DNA of 64,000 nt from Papio anubis (taxonomy: Eukaryota; Chordata; Mammalia; Primates; Cercopithecidae): contig NC_044981.1 in the NCBI RefSeq assembly GCF_008728515.1, forward strand, positions 93,218,426-93,282,425, given 5' to 3'. The notes under the pieces were generated by a model. That model worked only from the letters and a program-made list of their open reading frames with translations, was not told where the DNA came from and made no database searches. Positions within the stretch are counted from its first letter, which is position 1. Every line of letters starts with the position of its first letter. Position numbers and translations under genes: made by a program. Below are positions 24,563-37,324 of this stretch, one piece after another.

Positions 24563-26300
24563 TCTATGAAAATACATAAACATAGAAATATCCTACAAAC
24601 TACAAGAGAAATAAAAGAATAAAAATTGTTTTTAGTTGTACAAAAATCCATTTAAATGTTTTTTAAAAAAAGGACAAAATTTGGTGTGGTTACGGAGTTT
24701 ACTATTTTTGTGTTGAAAATAATTGTTATTAAGTTTTCTTTAATAAGGAAGTTAGGTTTATTTATATAGCTTATATTTTAAGTGATTTTACATACACATA
24801 TTTGAGTTACAAAATGTATTTCAATTTTAATTCAAAGTGAAAAGTCATGAGTTCTCTTTAGAATTTTGCCATACGTGATATTTGATCTAAGTCCTAAGAT
24901 ATTGACTAAAGAAATTTATTTTCTTTTTTTGCATAAAAATGTAATTTCTTCAGTAGGTTTAATTTTATGCTGCATTTTAAAATTATCTGGCAATAACTTA
25001 TGTAAAATATAGTCTCATTTCCTTTCAGTCTTTTTTAAGTAAGGCTCTGGAGAAATAAATAAATCTACCAATATGTAGACCACAGAACTTTATAATCAAT
25101 ATGGGTGCTAGGGGCTGAGAAGCTCAAAGTGAGATATTAGGCCCCTGACCTCAAGGAGATTACCCTCTGGCTTTACAGTTAAAATTAAAACAAACACATG
25201 AAACAGTTGACGAAAATGTTACCTGTTTGGTACAGAACATTCTTTAGAGGAGTTTGGAAACAAGAGTGTTTGGAAGCTTCTATAGAACCACTCTATGGAG
25301 GGGATGAACTGAATGGATGCTGAAAAATGAGGAGACATTGTAAACAGCTGTGTTGCTTTAAAGTTATATTATGTTTTATAATTCAGTATTAACGAAGCAA
25401 CTGATATCAACTAATTTGCCTTTGGATGTTGCAGATGATATTCAACTTATCCATTTCACCATGGTACATTAACACAGAAAATATTCACACATAGATAGCC
25501 CTACATAAGAAAAATTAACTAGATAATGATTATATATGGTTAATAATAATACAATTATATGTTAAAATATATAAATTTTATATGTAGCAAGGTCTAGAGT
25601 TGTGAAAATGCTATCTGTAAAGACACAGTTTGTAATAAAAGATAATTTAATTAAGGGGTTTTTAAATCACCCTTTATTAAGTTGCTATTTACCTAAGTTG
25701 ATTATTTTCTTCAAAATCAACAATGTTATTACTATTGTTTCCAAACAGCTGTATGAAAAGTTACAGAAAATGGAAAAAGCACAACATCTAAGCAAAAAGA
25801 AAACAGAAATATTGAACTAAATAATTCAATATCAATGTATTAATTTCCTGAATATACAATGGATCTACACATACAATACAAGTGGACTATTGCTTTTACC
25901 TATTCTTTTTCTAAGGAAAAGGTAGATCACTTTAGTGTGCTAAATTCTCTTATATTTAATCATACGGCCCATATTGAGTAGTTATAATTTGGCTATAGTA
26001 ATAAATTATTATATAAAAGTTGCCCATTTAAATGTTTATAATAACCATATAAAGTTCATCTTTACTTTAGTGCAGACTTCTCTCCCATGTCCTGGTTTAC
26101 CTCACAGGCATTGCCCAATCTTTTTAAACCGGAACTCCCCTGTATTTGCTTATCCTTCAGGGTGTCTCACCATGGTCAGTAAGATCACATTTTACCCAGG
26201 TTTTCATGATCGATTCTGGGGCATCAGGTTTAACTATTGTCTCCAAGCCATTTGATCTCCAATTTCTATTGCATAGATTCTTTGTGCTCTTCCCATCAAG
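24563..26300. other. Unassigned AT-rich DNA
   Basis: Very AT-rich, with nothing clear. The short segment 25,130-25,180 ('ctgacctcaaggagatta') looks like a decayed antisense L2 piece. Confidence 0.5.
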
Positions 26301-26302
26301 AC

Positions 26303-26834
26303 TGTGATGGTTAATTTTATGTGTCAACTTGATTGAGCCATGAGGCAGCCAGATATTTGGTCAAACATTATTCTGAGTGTGTCTGAGAGAGTTTCTGGAT
26401 GAGATTAACATCTGGGTTGGTAGACTGAGTAAAAGAGATTGTCCTCCCTAAAGTGGGCAAGTCCATTCAATCAACAGGAAACATGAACAGAACAAAATAG
26501 CTTTCCCACCCTCAAGTAACTGGGAATTCCTCCTGCCTGTCTTGGCTGTGACATTGTTCTTTTACCTGCATTTAGACTTAAATGGAAGCATCCACTCATC
26601 CTGTGTTTTTAGCCTCCAGGCCTCCAGACTGGAACTTACACCATTGATTCTTCTGAATCTTAGGCCTTTGCACTTGGACTGGAACTAAACCATCAGATCT
26701 TCTTGTTCTACCACTTGCAGACTGTATATCTTGCGACATTCCACCCTCTGTAATCAAGTGAACCAATTTCTTTTAATAAATATCTTTATATATGAATTCT
26801 ATTGGTTCTATTTCTCTGGATAAATCTAATACAA
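26303..26834 (+). mobile_element. MLT2-type solo LTR (ERVL group)
   Basis: The sequence starts 'tgtgatggttaattttatgt' and continues with 'gtcaacttgattgagcca', 'gagattaacatctgggttgg', 'ccattcaatcaacaggaa' and two internal 'gactggaact' phrases. It closes with 'ttaataaatatctttatata' (polyadenylation signal) and 'attggttctatttctctgga'. This order is that of ERVL LTRs of the MLT2 group. No internal retroviral region adjoins it, so it is a solo LTR. No target duplication was identified. Confidence 0.85.
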
Positions 26835-26839
26835 AATCT

Positions 26840-27465
26840 TTGGCAATTCTGGATTTTGTAATAATCTCTTAATTGCGCTCTAGTTTTATGCTCTTCCCAT
26901 GCATCCTCTACACAACCACAACAGTTATATCTCTTGAATGCAAAACTCTTTAGGTCTTTCCCTTGCTTAAAATTCCTCCTTGGCTCCTTATTCATTTTAG
27001 GATAAAACACAACTGCTAACTTATCAAATAAAGTACCTTAATGATTTAGACCAGACTTGTTGGGCCTAGGTTTTTCCTTCCTTCTAGCAAAACTGAAAAA
27101 GCTCTAGTTTCCTGAACCAAGCTTCCTTGAGCCCTCGTATCTTTGCACTACTCACTTTACCTATAAGGTTATTTCTCCTATTCTCCCATTGTCCACTTGT
27201 TGAACCCCTATTCTTCCTTAACACTTGACTTGTGTTTTATTTTGACCTAGAAGCCACCCTTTAGTTTCTTCTTCTTCCTTCTTTTAAATTTTCTCTTACA
27301 GTATGGTTGTAATAGTTGATTTTTCACATCTATATTTCAAACAAAATGGTAAAATCCCTGAGGAGGGGAATCATATAAAAAAATTTTACTAAGTGCTTAG
27401 CATAGAGCATATAGTAGGTATTCACTAAAGCTCTGCTGAATATGTGAATGAATGAACCTTATTGA
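26840..27465 (+). repeat. L2 3' region, sense
   Basis: L2 landmarks appear in order: 'attcctccttggctcctta', 'ttaggataaaacacaactgc', 'gtatctttgcactactcac', 'gtaaaatccctgagg', 'gcttagcatagagcatat', 'agtaggtattcactaaa' and the terminal 'gaatgaatgaac'. L2 is an ancient LINE fixed across mammals. Confidence 0.75.
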
Positions 27466-27885
27466 TATCAATTAAATTTACTTTATAAAACACATGTTTT
27501 CATATTTAAAACATTAAAAGTTTATTTCAGAAATTTATTTAATTATGAATTATTGACTCCTATTTTTTATATTCTTTATTTATCCTGCCAGATCAACCCT
27601 GCCCTGTGGTTCCAGAAGCTGACATTTTTGAATTTAACTAATAGGACATCTTGCCCTCTGGACTGAGATGGATTTCAACCAATAGGTATAGACAAAAGAT
27701 TACAGAGTAGAAGTTGAGGGAGGTTGAGGTTTTATTCCCATAGCACCTTCCCTGCCAAGCCATGGGCTGGCAGTATACACAATCCTCTTTTAAGCTACCT
27801 GTTACTCCCTGGGGTCTAATACTTGCTTCCTCCCCTTGCCCATCAGTCCTGGTGTGGCAACAACTCCCCACTATTATCCTGGGGA
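27466..27885. other. Unassigned DNA between L2 and Alu
   Basis: No repeat or gene was recognised. The open frame at 27,762-28,112 runs into the Alu and is an Alu-derived reading frame. Confidence 0.5.
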
Positions 27886-27898
27886 GACTTTGCTTTCT

Positions 27899-28172
27899 TT
27901 CGTTTTTGAGACAGAGTTTCGCTCTTGTGCCCAGGCTGAAGTGCAATGGCACGGTCTTGGCTCACTGCAACCTCCACCTCCTGGGTTCCAGGGATTCTTC
28001 TGCCTCAGCCCCCCAAGTAGCTGGGATTACAGCTGGGATTTTTTTTTTTTTTAGTAAAGACGGAGTTTCACCATGTTGGCCAGGCTGGTCTCGAGCTACT
28101 GACCTCAGGTGATCCACCCACCTCAGCCTCCCAAAGTGCTGGGATGACAGGCGTGAGCCACTGCGCCTGGCC
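27899..28172 (-). mobile_element. AluS-like element, antisense, with internal deletion
   Basis: Plus-strand landmarks are 'gagacagagtttcgctct', 'ggctcactgcaacctcca', 'caggctggtctcgagcta' and the 5' end 'gtgagccactgcgcctggcc'. The segment after 'gctgggattacag' is replaced by a short 'ctgggattttt' join near 28,030-28,052. The target duplication is 'actttgctttct' (27,887) against 'actttactttct' (28,174). Confidence 0.95.
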
Positions 28173-28185
28173 AACTTTACTTTCT

Positions 28186-31160
28186 ATTGCTGGTTTCATT
28201 TACGTTGTCAACACTCTGGTAAAAATCACTTCCTTAAGTTTTCTCAATTACCCTGTTGGACAATGACACCAGCCTCTTGCCAAGACTATGACTAATGCAA
28301 TATAGAGTCTTCCCCACCAATGTGACTTAATTTAATAATCCAACATGATACCATAATAACTTTATCATTTAGGTTATATATTGGGCTCATCAAGCATATT
28401 AAATGTGTCAATAATTCTACAGTAGGCCAAGCCATATAATCACAGGAAATCTAGTATCTTTTTAAGAGACTAAAAGCATCTTATAGCTTTAAAGTGCTTT
28501 TCATTTGAAAAGATGGTTTAAATTAATTATCTAATTTGATTATCTCACTTATAAATAGTTTACTAGACAAACAGTAGAAATGCTGAAAATACAGTTTTAA
28601 AAAGCTCATTTCAATTTTGTTAAACATTTTAAAAATAAAATGTGTTCTTATGACAAATAATCCAATGTTTTCATCAGTGCTACTTAGGAATATAATATTA
28701 CCCTAACTCAGTTGTCAGTAAAAATGATAATTACAGTGCTTGGTGCCTACATGATTCCCTGGTGGTACCTTAGGGAGCTGAGTGTCTCAAGGCAGCCAGT
28801 GCATCTTGTAGAACCACTGGATGTGCTCCACTCATACTCTTTTGTCCACACTAAATGTAAAACAGAAAAATGACATTCTCTTTAGTGTTAGAAGCAGTAT
28901 GTATGAGCCTACGTAATGCAAAAAGCATTTTCAGATGTGTTCTGTAGATACCTTATTTCAGTCTCTGCCACGTGGGAGTGCTTCTAGAGCTTTTCAGTGT
29001 CTTTTCCAGAAGGAAAGCACTAAACGCCACCTTTTTTTTCTGTACAGTTGTTATGTTTCTCAGTGTCTAATTCCCAGGAAACTGCAGAAACACCAAGAGT
29101 ATCTGTCCCATGATATAGTTTGGTGGGACAGAATTTATTCTGCCCTTTTGCCATTTTAATAAAAAATGTAAATATAATATATATGCAGGATTTTAAAGGG
29201 TGTAGGAGATGGATACATTTTTATGATTGAACACTTTTGACAATGAAGAAATTTTGTTTCTGGGAAATTCATGCAAAGTAGTGCAGTCTTCAAAGTTCTC
29301 AGATTCTAGAGGTCAAATTATCTTATACATTTTAGGTAAAAGGGCTGATTAGGTTTCCCCTGAGAGCTACTATTCCTGGAAGCAACATTTAGAAGGTTTA
29401 AAATTCAAGATGCTTCTTGCAGAAACAACTGAGTTTTCTGAGAGCTTCTTCAGCCTCATGTTATACATGTAGAATGCACTTGAAGAATACCCCTGAACAG
29501 ATTCTTTCATGGTGGCTCTTTTTTTTTTTTTTTTTTTAATACACCGCCTTTATATATCTGGTAGGATACTCAAAAGACACTCCTTTTAAGTATGTCATTT
29601 AAATTTGATAAAACTACACAAAGAGATTGTTTTCAGGACTGTATTGATGTACATAGCACTTTTGTTATGTAACTAGTACTATGTCCATATTAAAGTAATA
29701 GAACAGAGATGGCAGAAACAGAAAGGGAATTTAATGCATAAGCTCTGTACCTTGTTAACTTCATGTGTAAATTGAAACTCTGTAGTGTCCTGAAAAGTCT
29801 CAGATGCAAAGTCAAGTTTAATAACTGAATTTTCCCCCAGGCCCTGTTAATTTCACAAGGAAAAATTGTAGAATACATTAGACAAATGTATACACACAGT
29901 GACAATTTTTACAAGTATATGAGCAATTCAGTTCCTATTGCAATTTAAACAACCTATTAATTAGCTAATCAAAGTATATTATTGACAATGGATTCTACCT
30001 CCTGTAATCAGAGTCAAACTGCAAGTGTCTCAAGGGAGACTGAGGCATGGAGGAAGAATTCAAAGAGTGTTTCAGGTTAGTAACAGTCAGAGGTGATTTT
30101 TAAGTGTTTACTGTACCTCCTTCCAACACATACACACAAAGTACATATCAGAATGGTTACCCATCTAGTCAGACTGGCTGCCAGCAAGTCTCAGTACATT
30201 TGGCTCATTATTGGTTCCACTATCAAGGGTATCTCTTCCTCAAAAGAAAAAAATAAATAGCATTTAAACATTATCAGAAGATAGGAAGGGAAAAGTTTAT
30301 TTTCACATCAAATCATGCACAGTTCCTGGATGCTGAAGTCTACTCCTCATTACATCAGACTTCCATTGGTAAAGGTTTCATCCATTGGGTCTATTCATCA
30401 TCATCCTTCAGTGAAGATGTTCTGTAGTCCTCACTGTAGTCTGCTCTTAACAGACCTTTCATTGCTCTCTATATTTGGCCCATCAATTGCCTAGTCTAGT
30501 ACCATGCCATAGTCTATAAAACTCTTTAGAAATGATTTTTTGACAAAGAGAAGTGTGGGAATTTCACTCCAAATGTGGTTGGGTAATACAGTGCAAGGAT
30601 ATTCCTGTAGCAGTAAAGTCAGTTGGTTTGTCTTACAGAATCTAACCCAGAGTAGATGATTAGTTTGTTGCATGGAGGCATCATCTGTGGAAAACCAGAG
30701 TATGCTAGACAGTCTTTGATTCTTTTCTAAGAGAAACTCACTATTTAAGATGTTTTCTTTAAGACTTCATTGACTAGACAAGAAACACATATGCCTCACT
30801 ACTCAGGGCAAGTTCTTTCTAGCCTAAGTGTCTCGCCAACTCTTCTTAGAAGTGGGTGGATTGCTCTTTCCAAATCTTTGCTTTTGATCTAAGAAGCAAT
30901 GGACATAAGAAATCAAATAATAAACATTAGAAACATACCTCAATGCAAAACAAAAACTAAATACCTAAATAAGAGACAAAAGCTCCCTCAGCTATGAAAT
31001 ATGACTCCATTTCCTGGAGCTTACAAGAGAAATAGTTTCATTTGGCATTTCAGTATGTTTATTCACTTTTGAAAATAATGTCATCCTTGCAGAGAATTTG
31101 TGTTTTAATGTCTGTTTTAACATCATGCAACCAATAGTTCACTGTTCACAAAAATTCTAG
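28186..31160. other. Unassigned non-coding DNA
   Basis: No repeat, RNA gene or coding pattern was recognised. A T run of about 19 lies at 29,519-29,537. The small open frames overlap in several phases. Confidence 0.5.
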
Positions 31161-31162
31161 AA

Positions 31163-31402
31163 TAGAGATCAGTAATTTTTGTTTGTAAAGGGCGAGGTAG
31201 AATATCTTTTGAGCATTGTGGGACAGATAGTATTTGTGGCAACTACTGAGTATTACCTTTGTAGTCTAAGAGCAGCCAATATGAAAAAGAATGACAGAAT
31301 GACAATATGAAAAAGAATGGGTGTAGCTGTGTTCCAATAAACTATACTTTATAAATACAGACTGTAGGCCAGATTTGTTTTGGACGTCATTGCTTGCAGA
31401 CC
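31163..31402. mobile_element. hAT-Charlie-type MER element, family uncertain
   Basis: The phrases 'tttgtaaagggcgaggtaga', 'gtggcaactactgagtatta', 'gtagtctaagagcagcca', 'gtgtagctgtgttccaataa' and 'gtaggccagatttg' follow a well-known nonautonomous hAT-Charlie repeat. I recognise the consensus but am not sure which MER number it carries. A short tandem duplication ('gaatgacagaatgacaatatg') interrupts it near 31,290-31,315. Confidence 0.8.
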
Positions 31403-32800
31403 CACAATCTAGAATATGACCTGAAGTCTGGACTTAGAGATAGAATTCACTGTCCTTTGCCTGCTAAATTTCAGCCAGAAATAATGCTCCCTTTCTGGAA
31501 TTCACTTCTCAAATGAATATATAAACAAAATTCAGTAATACAAAGTGATGTTGTTTTCTTACATTCCAACCTGACAGCTCCCATCGGCGGAAGGGGAAAA
31601 GGGAAATGCATCATTGTTTTAATATTTAGCTTCTTTATAATATTATGTAAGAAACACATTTATGGTATAAAGTGGTGTGGTTAATTAGGAAGACAAGTAT
31701 GTAATTGTCATACTGAAATGCACAGAAGTAACTAGATATTTTTTATTTAGTAGTTACACCCATTAAGTAGATCAGTGGTGTAGGACAGATGCAGCATTGG
31801 ATAGATCCCACTCCAGTAGAAAAGGGATTTTCTAAACTGTACATTACACAGTGTCACATTATATAAAGTTATTGCTACATCAGGTGACACAGAAGAAACT
31901 GATATTACATTGACCTGATGCAAATTCAAATGGAAAATTTGGAGCATACAAATGGATTAAACACCCTTGAAAATCAGGTAGAGTACAATTCCAGAGGATT
32001 TCAGTCATTCAGAAATGCTATTACCTCCCAGCTAAGAAATGCCAACTGTTTTGTTAGTGATCACACTGAAGCATGAAATTGGGGAGGAAGACTGTTAATG
32101 GGTCAGTTAAGGTAAGAATTCAGAAATATTATTTTAAGGTGGAATGTTGTGACAAATATGTGGCAAAATGTAAAATTACCTCTCAGAAAAATCTATGTTT
32201 ATTTTCAGTCACTGTTTATAGTATGGAAAATGTATTTTGACTGGAAAATCCCACTTGAAAAGTTCTTACCCTAAAAAGCTCACAGCCCTTATCAGAGTAG
32301 GTCTATCACTGTCCTTATACACTACCACTTTCTTCTTGGAAAACAACTTATATACTATATAAAATGTATACTTTTTTCTAAAAATAGCATTTTATACTGC
32401 TTTAGAAAGAGGTTTTCTTTTTCCTTTATATTGTAAAACTTATGAACATATAATAGAGGGATGAGTTAACAAATGTGTTAAAGCTGGAGTTTGCAAACAC
32501 AAGTTAACCAATAAAGGTTTACTATCTGGTAAACTCTCTACTGATGAAAAAGTCTTAACTGTAATAGATAGTTGCCCATCAGATGAATTAAACTTTTAAA
32601 AAATATAGATTTTAAATACATAATGTTTGATTACTTAACTGAAACTACTTTCTTTAATTTCCTTTAAGAAAAGCATTGCTTGATTTTTCTCCTCTCTTCA
32701 GTTTTATGTTTGTGTGCGTGTGTGTGTAAGTAAAGGAATTATTATTCGATTTTTAAAATGGAGCCAATAATAATTGAAGATTTATTAGTTGGTGCATGTT
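31403..32800. other. Unassigned non-coding DNA
   Basis: No repeat or gene was recognised. The sequence is AT-rich, with a small (TG)n tract near 32,709-32,727. Confidence 0.5.
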
Positions 32801-32804
32801 ATAT

Positions 32805-33644
32805 TGATACGGGAATGCTGGCAAGGGAAGAGCATGGTCCCTTTAAATGATACGGAATGGGGGAAGGGAAGTCCTGGAGAGAAAGGCGGGTCCCTGGCTA
32901 GGGCTCCACCCCCAGGGACCTAGGTGAGGACAGGCATTTCCTGCCCAAATGTTGTATTTCCCAAGACCACCCGGACCTGCCACGCCCCCATTCTGGGCCT
33001 ATAAAAACCTGAGACCCTAGTGGGCAGATACACAGGTGGCCATGCTTCCAGAGAAGGACGTCAGCAGTAGAAGACTCAAGCGGTTGGTGTTCCACAGGAA
33101 CTCGAGAGGAGCATGCTGGCAGAAAAACACACCGATAGGAACCTGCACGAGGGCAGGCCATTGATTAAGGGGACGAGACGGAGTTTGGCCGGGGCAGTCA
33201 GAGGAGAGCTGGGGCCACCTAGCGGTCCGACTCCAGGGGAAAACCGTCTCCCTCTGGCTCCTCCATCAGCTGAGAGCTGCTTCCACTCAATAGAACTTTG
33301 TACTCATTCTCCAATCCCACATGTGATCCGATTCTTCCCCTACACCATGGCAAGAACCAGGGATACAGAAAGCCCTCTGTCCTTGCGACAAGGTAGAAGT
33401 TCTAACTGAGCGGACTTACACAAGACACCTATAGATGGCAAACTAAAAAGTACCCTGTAACACACGCCCACTGGGGCTTCAGGAGCTGTAAAAGTTCACC
33501 CCTAGATACTGCCGTGGCGTCAGAGCCCCACAGCCTGCCCATCTGTATGCTCTCCTAGAAGTTTGAGCAGCGAGGCACTGAAGAAGCAAGCCACACCCAC
33601 ATTGCTGGCCCTGCGAGGGGGACAACGGAACCTTTCCCGTTTCA
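32805..33644 (+). mobile_element. Solo LTR of an ERV1-type endogenous retrovirus
   Basis: The 840-bp block begins 'tgatacgggaatgctgg' and ends 'tttcccgtttca', giving the standard TG...CA ends. It is flanked on both sides by ATAT (32,801-32,804 and 33,645-33,648), the 4-bp target duplication usual for ERV1. Inside are a TATA box ('cctataaaaacctga', about 33,000), a likely variant polyadenylation signal 'aatagaactttgta' near 33,289, and GC- and CpG-rich U3/R sequence. No retroviral genes adjoin it, so the provirus recombined to a solo LTR. The ORFs of 87-98 codons inside it are chance frames. I cannot name the family with certainty. Confidence 0.85.
32999..33008 (+). promoter_or_regulatory. LTR core promoter (TATA box)
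   Basis: The sequence 'cctataaaaacc' lies about 195 bases into the LTR, in the usual place for the U3 TATA box, downstream of a GC-rich 'ccacgccccc' motif that could bind Sp/KLF factors. Transcription would run rightward. Confidence 0.55.
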
Positions 33645-33649
33645 ATATG

Positions 33650-35395
33650 ACCACAGGTATTTAAATGGTTTTTAATAAAAGATATTTACTGTGGGAAATT
33701 AGAACCATCTAAATCTTTAAACGTAATGCATAGGAAATGGTGAAAATATTGGTAGAAAGTTATAAAATTTTTACTACTAAAATTTAAATGATTTAATTGT
33801 AAGAAATGCATTTAACAGTAGATTATATGGTTGCTTTCTTCATTCACTAAATTTGTAACACTTAATACTTGTGCTTTGTTTTATCACTAGTAAGTGGCTA
33901 TACTTTTCACTTTGAGGACACAGAGTGTTTTTTCACCTTTTTAATCCTAACTACTTCCCATTTACCTAAACACCAAAGTCTCTTGGCCAGTGTCCTTTCA
34001 AACATCATAGATGCATAATAAATGTATTTTTGAATGAGTGAATATAGTAAAGGAGGCATACCTGTGTATAATGCTCTCTCCAGAGATGATGCCATGAAAT
34101 TACTTTCTAAGGACTACTTTTAGGTCTTTAATCGTCAAATTCATTAACCTGCTAAATAACACGACTCTAAAATAATGTCATCAGTGAGCCAGTTTAGCAT
34201 ACTTTAAATTTGTGCATAAAAACAATTATGGAATATCCCCATTTTTAATTCTTAATATAGTTAAATAATTGGTTCTTTAGTTTTCACATTTATGTATTTC
34301 TCAGCTTGTTTAGCATCGTATTTTTTTAATTTTCCTGTGCTATAATTCTTACATAAGTTTAAAAGCACATTATTAACAATTGCTACGACTTTGAAATGCA
34401 TTTTGTTTGAAATGGGTATCTGTTATTCAAAATAACAGTTGAAATATAGAGAGCTTTTATAATTCATAATATTAACCTTTCACTGAATTGATTAAAAACA
34501 TATAATATGACTTTGAAGTATTTTGAAAACCTTGCTGCAGAAAATCCATCAATTTTTTTTTGTTTGGTAATGTGAAACAGTTGCTTCAGTTTTCAAAGAC
34601 CAAGATTATCCTGTGCACTCTGCCAATGAATAGATTGAGTAGAAACCATAGGCTGTAGAGAGGAATCATTAATAAGAAAGAATCAAAAAGAAAAGAAAGT
34701 AAGTGGGTTAATTACAGTAAATATAATTTAAGCATCTGTTTAGGCTATCAGAGAATACAAAAGGGAATTTGGGAGATATTAAAATTTAAACCCAAACTAA
34801 CAAAACGCAAGTAAGGACAGAATTTTTTTCGCAGCATAATGAGCATTTATTAAATATTATTTTTATTTAAATGCAGACAGAGAGATGGGCAGTAAGTAGC
34901 ATTTAGGTTTCTTTTTTTTTCTTTTTCTTCTTTTTTTAAGATAAAATGAATTATCTTACCTAAACCCCTTATCATGTCAGCTGCCACAATATCAAGCCAC
35001 AACAATGTGATCATAAAACCAAGGCACACAAGTTTAAAAACACTTGGTTGGAAAAAGTATTCAGGGCACAACATGAAGCATTTTCAGTATGTCAGTTCTA
35101 CATTTTTAAATATCGCAGGAATTTTTTTACATTTTGCTCAATGTTTTACAATTATTTATAGTCATAGTATTTATGATGAGAGATTTTAACCTTTAAAATT
35201 TCTACTCTTATTTGGATTTAACATTTTCTTTGTGGTCAATTATGTGATTGATTTTCTTTTGTGTTCCATGGATGTATTAATATTTCATGGACATTCTTTT
35301 AATCTATTTAAATCATTTTATTTATTATATAATACATTTATTCTGGGTACTTAAAAATTTTAAACTGATCTGTTTGATTCTCAAACATAGTCTTC
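33650..35395. other. Unassigned AT-rich DNA
   Basis: No gene was recognised. The short segment 33,920-34,045, ending 'gcataataaatgtattttt' and 'gaatgagtgaat', is probably a sense L2 3' end. Confidence 0.5.
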
Positions 35396-35399
35396 CTAA

Positions 35400-35752
35400 G
35401 GGTCATATCTGATACGTCCTGCTCCCTGTTGAATTCTTGGGTGGCTTCACACTACCAACAGAATAAAATCTAAATTTTCCTGCATGACAGAAAAACGCCC
35501 CTTATCTCCCTCATTTCTTTCAGCTTTCCATTGTGCACCCATATCTAACATATTATTAGCTGATCCATAGTGAAAAATCTTATATTTTCCAAACTTGGTC
35601 TGCGCCATCATACTGCTGCTGTTCCTTCACACCACTATATCTTTCTACATTTTCCCTTTACCTGTAAGTATTTTTCCTAAGTACATCTGGCTAAATTAGA
35701 GTCATAATTCAAAATTCATTTTAGTCATAATCTCTGATACTTCTCCAATGTT
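35400..35752 (+). repeat. L2 fragment, sense
   Basis: L2 3'-region phrases can be followed: 'cttcacactaccaacagaat', 'aaaatctaaattttcctg', 'gctttccattgtgcaccc', 'ctgctgttccttcacacc' and 'cataattcaaaattcatttt'. It is strongly diverged. Confidence 0.6.
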
Positions 35753-36252
35753 TTTACTTTATTTCAATTGACAAACATTGTGTATATTTATTATGTACAA
35801 CATACTTTGAAATATATATATTTGTGGAATGGCTAAATTGAGCTAATTAACATATATGTTAACTCACAGGTTTATCATTTTTGCTAATAAGAATATTTAA
35901 AATAGACTCTGTTAGCAATTTGTAAGAATGCAATACATTGTTATTAACCATGCTGCACAATAGATTTCTTGAACTTACTCCTCCGATCTACTTGAAATTT
36001 GGATGGATGGTATCCTTTGACACATCATCTTCCTACCCCACCCTTTCTCCCTCCCACTGGCCCCCCGTAACCACCATTCTGCTCTCTGCTTCTATGTGTT
36101 TGACTGTTTTAGATTCCACATATCCGTGAAATCATACAGTATTTGTCCTTCTATGCCTGGCTTATTTCACTTAATATAATGTCCTCCAGGCTCACCCATG
36201 TTGTTTCAAATGACAGGATTTTCTTCTTTTATAAGGTTGAATAGTATTCCAT

Positions 36253-36279
36253 TGTGTGTGTGTGTGTGTGTGTGTGTGT
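36253..36279. repeat. (TG)n microsatellite
   Basis: About 13 TG units lie inside the antisense L1, at a place where the consensus has a TG/TA-rich phrase. Confidence 0.93.
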
Positions 36280-36347
36280 ATAATACAATGTGATATATAT
36301 ATCACATCTTCTTTATCTGTTTGATAGATGTGAAAAGATATATCACA

Positions 36348-36348
<1 letters not shown>

Positions 36349-36390
<42 letters not shown>

Positions 36391-36391
36391 A
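36349..36391. repeat. (ATCT)n tetranucleotide repeat
   Basis: About ten and a half uninterrupted ATCT units. Duplicated L1 sequence ('atctgtt' preceded by 'cttctttatct' / 'ttttctttatct') flanks it on both sides, so a local duplication seems to have come with the expansion. Confidence 0.96.
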
Positions 36392-37324
36392 AATGTCACA
36401 TTTTCTTTATCTGTTCATCCATTGCTGGACACTTAGGTTGATTTAATATCTTGGCTCTTGTGAGTAATGCTGCAATAAACAAAGGAGTGCAGATACCTCT
36501 TCAACATACTGAGCTCATTTCCTTTGGATATATACCAAGCACTGGGTTGCTGGATCGTATGTCAGTTCTACTTTTAATTTTTTAAGGAACCTCCACACAG
36601 TTTTCCATAATGACTATATTAATTTAAATTTCCACCAATACTGTGTAAGAGTTCCCTTTTCTCCATATCCTCACCAACAGTTATCTTTTGTCTTTCTGAC
36701 AAAAGCCATTCTAACTTGCATCTATTGGATGACTATTGATATTGAGCATTTTTTCTCATATACTTGTCTATTTGTATGTCTTCTTTTGAGAACTGTGTAT
36801 TCAGATCCTTTGCCATTTTAAAAATTGGGTTATTTTTCTTGCTAGTGAGTTGTTTACATTTTTTATATATTTTGGATAGCAGTAACTTATCAAATGTATA
36901 GTTTGCAAATATTTTACCCCATTCCATAAGTTGTCTCTTCACTCCTGTTTCCTTGGTTGAACAGAAACTTTTTGGTTTGATGCAATCCCATTTATCAATT
37001 TTTACTATTGTTGCTGTGCTTTCAGGTTCACATATCCAAACAAAATCATTACCTAGAACAATGCCATGGATATTTTTTTCTATTTTGTTTTTAAATAGTT
37101 TTTCAGTTTCAGGTCTTATATTTAAGTGTTCAATTCATTCTGAGTTGGTTTTGTATAAAGAGTCTAATTTCATTATTCTGATTGTGGATATTTATTGGTT
37201 TCGACACCATTTATTGAAGACATTGCCCTTACTCCCATTATGTGTTTTTGGCACTAGTATCAAAAATCAATTGGCCATAAATGCAGGAATTTATTTCTGG
37301 GTTCTCAATGGCATAGGCATGTAG

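Larger units (their letters stand above)
35757..37322 (-). mobile_element. L1 3' part (L1PB/L1MA-like), antisense, 5'-truncated
   Basis: Read on the minus strand this is the 3' UTR (35,757-36,250) and C-terminal half of ORF2 of an older primate L1. Plus-strand landmarks include 'caattgacaaacattgtgt', 'accaccattctgctctctgc', 'ttgctggatcgtatg', 'ctccatatcctcaccaaca' and 'ttgtctcttcactcctg'. ORF2 is broken by stops and indels. A GT tract and a TATC tract have expanded inside it. At 37,322 it abuts an old L1 lying in the opposite orientation. Confidence 0.88.

Noticed and set aside
32898..33409. Frames of 87 and 98 codons inside the solo LTR
   Set aside because: Located in LTR control sequence on opposite strands; no retroviral gene lies in a solo LTR.
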